From positions 317,964,776 through 318,028,775 of the forward strand of contig CM037876.1 of assembly GCA_021292165.1 (NCBI GenBank): a DNA stretch of 64,000 nucleotides, in the 5' to 3' direction. Under the pieces are notes generated by a model. It did not search any database, was not told the origin of the DNA, and saw only the letters and a program-made list of their open reading frames with translations. Within the stretch, counting starts at the first letter, position 1. Every line of letters starts with the position of its first letter. This DNA comes from Shinisaurus crocodilurus (lineage: Eukaryota; Chordata; Lepidosauria; Squamata; Shinisauridae). The translations under genes were made by a program, and so were the position numbers. This document shows positions 63,951 to 64,000 of this stretch, one piece after another.

Positions 63951-64000
63951 TAATTGCAAATCTGGCTCTCAGCCAGGAGTGGGAGCAATTGGCCAGTAGA

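Overview
The window looks like squamate reptile (lizard or snake) nuclear DNA. This rests on the mobile elements: CR1 LINE fragments ending in the ATTCTATGA-type tail, L2-like LINEs, tRNA-headed SINEs of the squamate 'gcatgcagaaggtcccaggttc' type, a CORE/MIR-like SINE, a 5S-rRNA-derived SINE, several hAT and Tc1/mariner MITE families, and a Ty1/copia remnant. The species cannot be named from the sequence alone. Host coding content is sparse: two genes are supported, both on the + strand, and most of the rest is nested repeats.

Layout. 0-1.3 kb: 3' end of a Ty1/copia element with its LTR. 1.3-19 kb: CR1, L2 and MITE insertions in otherwise unrecognised sequence. 19.0-23.8 kb: one intronless 1583-codon ORF, the most interesting object here. 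24.4-33.2 kb: CpG-rich MITE-like elements, two hAT copies and a long L2 broken by a hAT and a 5S-SINE. 31-32 kb: 3' part of an endonuclease/RT LINE with a C-terminal zinc finger. 33-52 kb: more CR1, L2, SINE and MITE material, including a 68-bp tandem array at 46.2-46.5 kb. 52.8-56.8 kb: an almost full-length copy of the zinc-finger LINE inserted into an L2. 57.5-60.9 kb: a long CR1 that received two DNA transposons. 61.6-62.45 kb: a CpG island with NF-Y, ETS, YY1 and CHR-like motifs. 63.05-63.64 kb: the first recognised coding exon of MIS18BP1, which runs off the right edge.

The two genes have no evident joint function. MIS18BP1 is the centromere-licensing subunit that brings the Mis18 complex to CENP-A loading sites. 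The 19-kb ORF is unrecognised. It encodes a low-complexity polar protein with three internal repeat arrays: GQES-R/H-x-GSQ-type units, VEGEEPRRGSQQ units, and about 40 units of the PEAPESRKGSQQ type. These surround four copies of a short W-x3-[KR]-T-G-[KR] module and several Q-T-[DSYR] motifs. Many units carry an R-[RK]-G-S phosphosite-like motif. The composition, the lack of introns and (from memory) the human neighbourhood of MIS18BP1 on 14q21 make a divergent FSCB-like (fibrous sheath CABYR-binding) sperm-tail scaffold a reasonable but unproven hypothesis.

All repeat boundaries, target-site duplications and identities given here were read by eye. Family names of repeats are recognition from memory, not database matches.
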